Shown: piece by piece, positions 63,468-64,000 of the stretch
Numbering within the stretch: position 1 is the stretch's first letter
Layout of the letters: each line of letters opens with the position of its first letter
DNA from: Gleimia hominis
GTDB lineage: Bacteria; Actinomycetota; Actinomycetes; Actinomycetales; Actinomycetaceae
Reading direction: 5' to 3'
Length of the DNA: 64,000 bases
NCBI RefSeq assembly: GCF_002871945.2
Contig: NZ_CP126963.1
Span: 1,860,001 to 1,924,000 of the forward strand
The notes under the pieces: model-generated
Databases searched by the model: none
What the model saw: the letters and a program-made list of their open reading frames with translations, nothing else
Told to the model about the DNA's origin: nothing
Made by a program: the position numbers and the translations under genes

Positions 63468-64000
63468 TTAACTCTGCAACGCGTTTCCGACAACGTCCTT
63501 AGCTTCGGCCAGTACCTCATCTAAATGGTCATCGCCCTTGAAAGATTCCGCGTAGATTTTATACACGTCTTCTGTGCCGGAGGGGCGGGCAGCGAACCAC
63601 GCGCTCTCAGTGGTCACCTTCAACCCCCCGATTGGGGCGTCATTACCCGGGGCATTCACCAGGCGCGCGGTGATGGGCTCACCCGCAAGTTCGGTTGCGG
63701 ACACGTCATCGGGCGAAAGGGCAGCGAGCTTAGCTTTTTGCTCCCGATCAGCCGGTGCGTCCACCCGCTTGTACGCCGAATCACCAAACCGCTCCACCTG
63801 CTCCTCATGCAACTGTGACGGAGTCTTACCAGTTACCGCAAGAATTTCAGAGGCGAGCAGGCACATAATAATGCCGTCCTTATCCGTCGACCACACCGTA
63901 CCGTCATTGCGTAAGAACGAGGCCCCAGCGGACTCCTCACCACCAAAACCAACCTCACCAGACAATAGGCCAGGCACGAAGTACTTAAAGCCCACCGGCA
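63468..64000 (-). CDS. pgm: phosphoglucomutase, C-terminal part (5' end outside window)
   Basis: The visible 175 or so residues contain [20 protein letters not shown] and [20 protein letters not shown], and near the end [20 protein letters not shown], the phosphate-binding loop of domain 4. This is the alpha-D-glucose phosphate-specific phosphoglucomutase type, which interconverts glucose 1- and 6-phosphate. The frame is open to the window edge, with PVGFKYF as expected inside the protein, so the start lies beyond 64000. Confidence 0.9.
   Translation of the reverse strand, partial: PVGFKYFVPGLLSGEVGFGGEESAGASFLRNDGTVWSTDKDGIIMCLLASEILAVTGKTPSQLHEEQVERFGDSAYKRVDAPADREQKAKLAALSPDDVSATELAGEPITARLVNAPGNDAPIGGLKVTTESAWFAARPSGTEDVYKIYAESFKGDDHLDEVLAEAKDVVGNALQS

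Overview
The window comes from a high-GC Gram-positive bacterium, most likely an actinomycete of the Actinomycetaceae type. Support for this: GC-rich codon use, frequent GTG starts, YkuD L,D-transpeptidase and DUF3152 cell-surface proteins, a long HrpA helicase, a COG3044 class ATPase, a LacI/YesL/ABC sugar locus, and a DhaK-DhaL fusion. The genus is an inference; no rRNA or tRNA gene is visible.

Layout. (1) 1-2523, minus strand: the end of a phage-type replication module (DUF2800 Fe-S nuclease, Rrp5-like small protein, a sigma-70 region-4-like regulator). (2) 2524-17389: a defence island, visibly more A/T-rich than the rest from about 6.2 kb on. It holds a four-gene ABC-three-component (ABC-3C) operon (HNH-like effector, middle component, DUF2326 ATPase, small HTH protein). 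Next is a McrB/McrC-like restriction pair that converges on an amino-methyltransferase with its own small HTH regulator. Last is a decayed type I restriction locus (HsdM without its N-terminus, intact HsdS, a RhuM pseudogene, intact HsdR). The two small HTH proteins are clear relatives of each other. (3) 17532-36328: a YhgE-like membrane protein and divergent TetR, a COG3044 ATPase with a Gly/Asn/Arg-rich head, a membrane Abhydrolase_9 protein, an RNase HI-peptidase fusion, a secreted cell-wall-binding/DUF3152 protein, a divergent dehydrogenase/dihydroxyacetone kinase pair, nrdF, a low-molecular-weight phosphatase, a phosphoribosyltransferase and an L,D-transpeptidase. (4) 36482-52145: aldose epimerase, HrpA, two alpha/beta hydrolases, a VIT-type transporter with a rubrerythrin-like head, a TRIC-type channel, an SRAP protein, a secreted HNH nuclease, an LssY_C protein and an App1-type phosphatase. 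(5) 52447-58091: a ProVWX-type compatible-solute transporter ending in a strong terminator, a formate/nitrite channel and an MFS permease. (6) 58185-63207: a carbohydrate ABC transporter with its LacI regulator, a YesL protein and a perfect LacI-type operator. (7) At the right edge, the C-terminal part of phosphoglucomutase.

How the parts work together. The left third is defence cargo beside phage genes. ABC-3C and the McrBC-like/methyltransferase block look functional; the type I locus looks dead because its methylase is truncated. The rest is core metabolism, envelope and transport. The sugar operon reads binding protein, permease, permease, LacI, YesL, with a GC-rich hairpin after the binding-protein gene that could lower permease expression.

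The most interesting items are the ABC-3C operon with its HTH fourth gene, the related HTH proteins at two neighbouring defence modules, and the RNase HI-peptidase fusion with a strong internal ribosome binding site. All functions are read from motifs and remembered family features; no searches were run.
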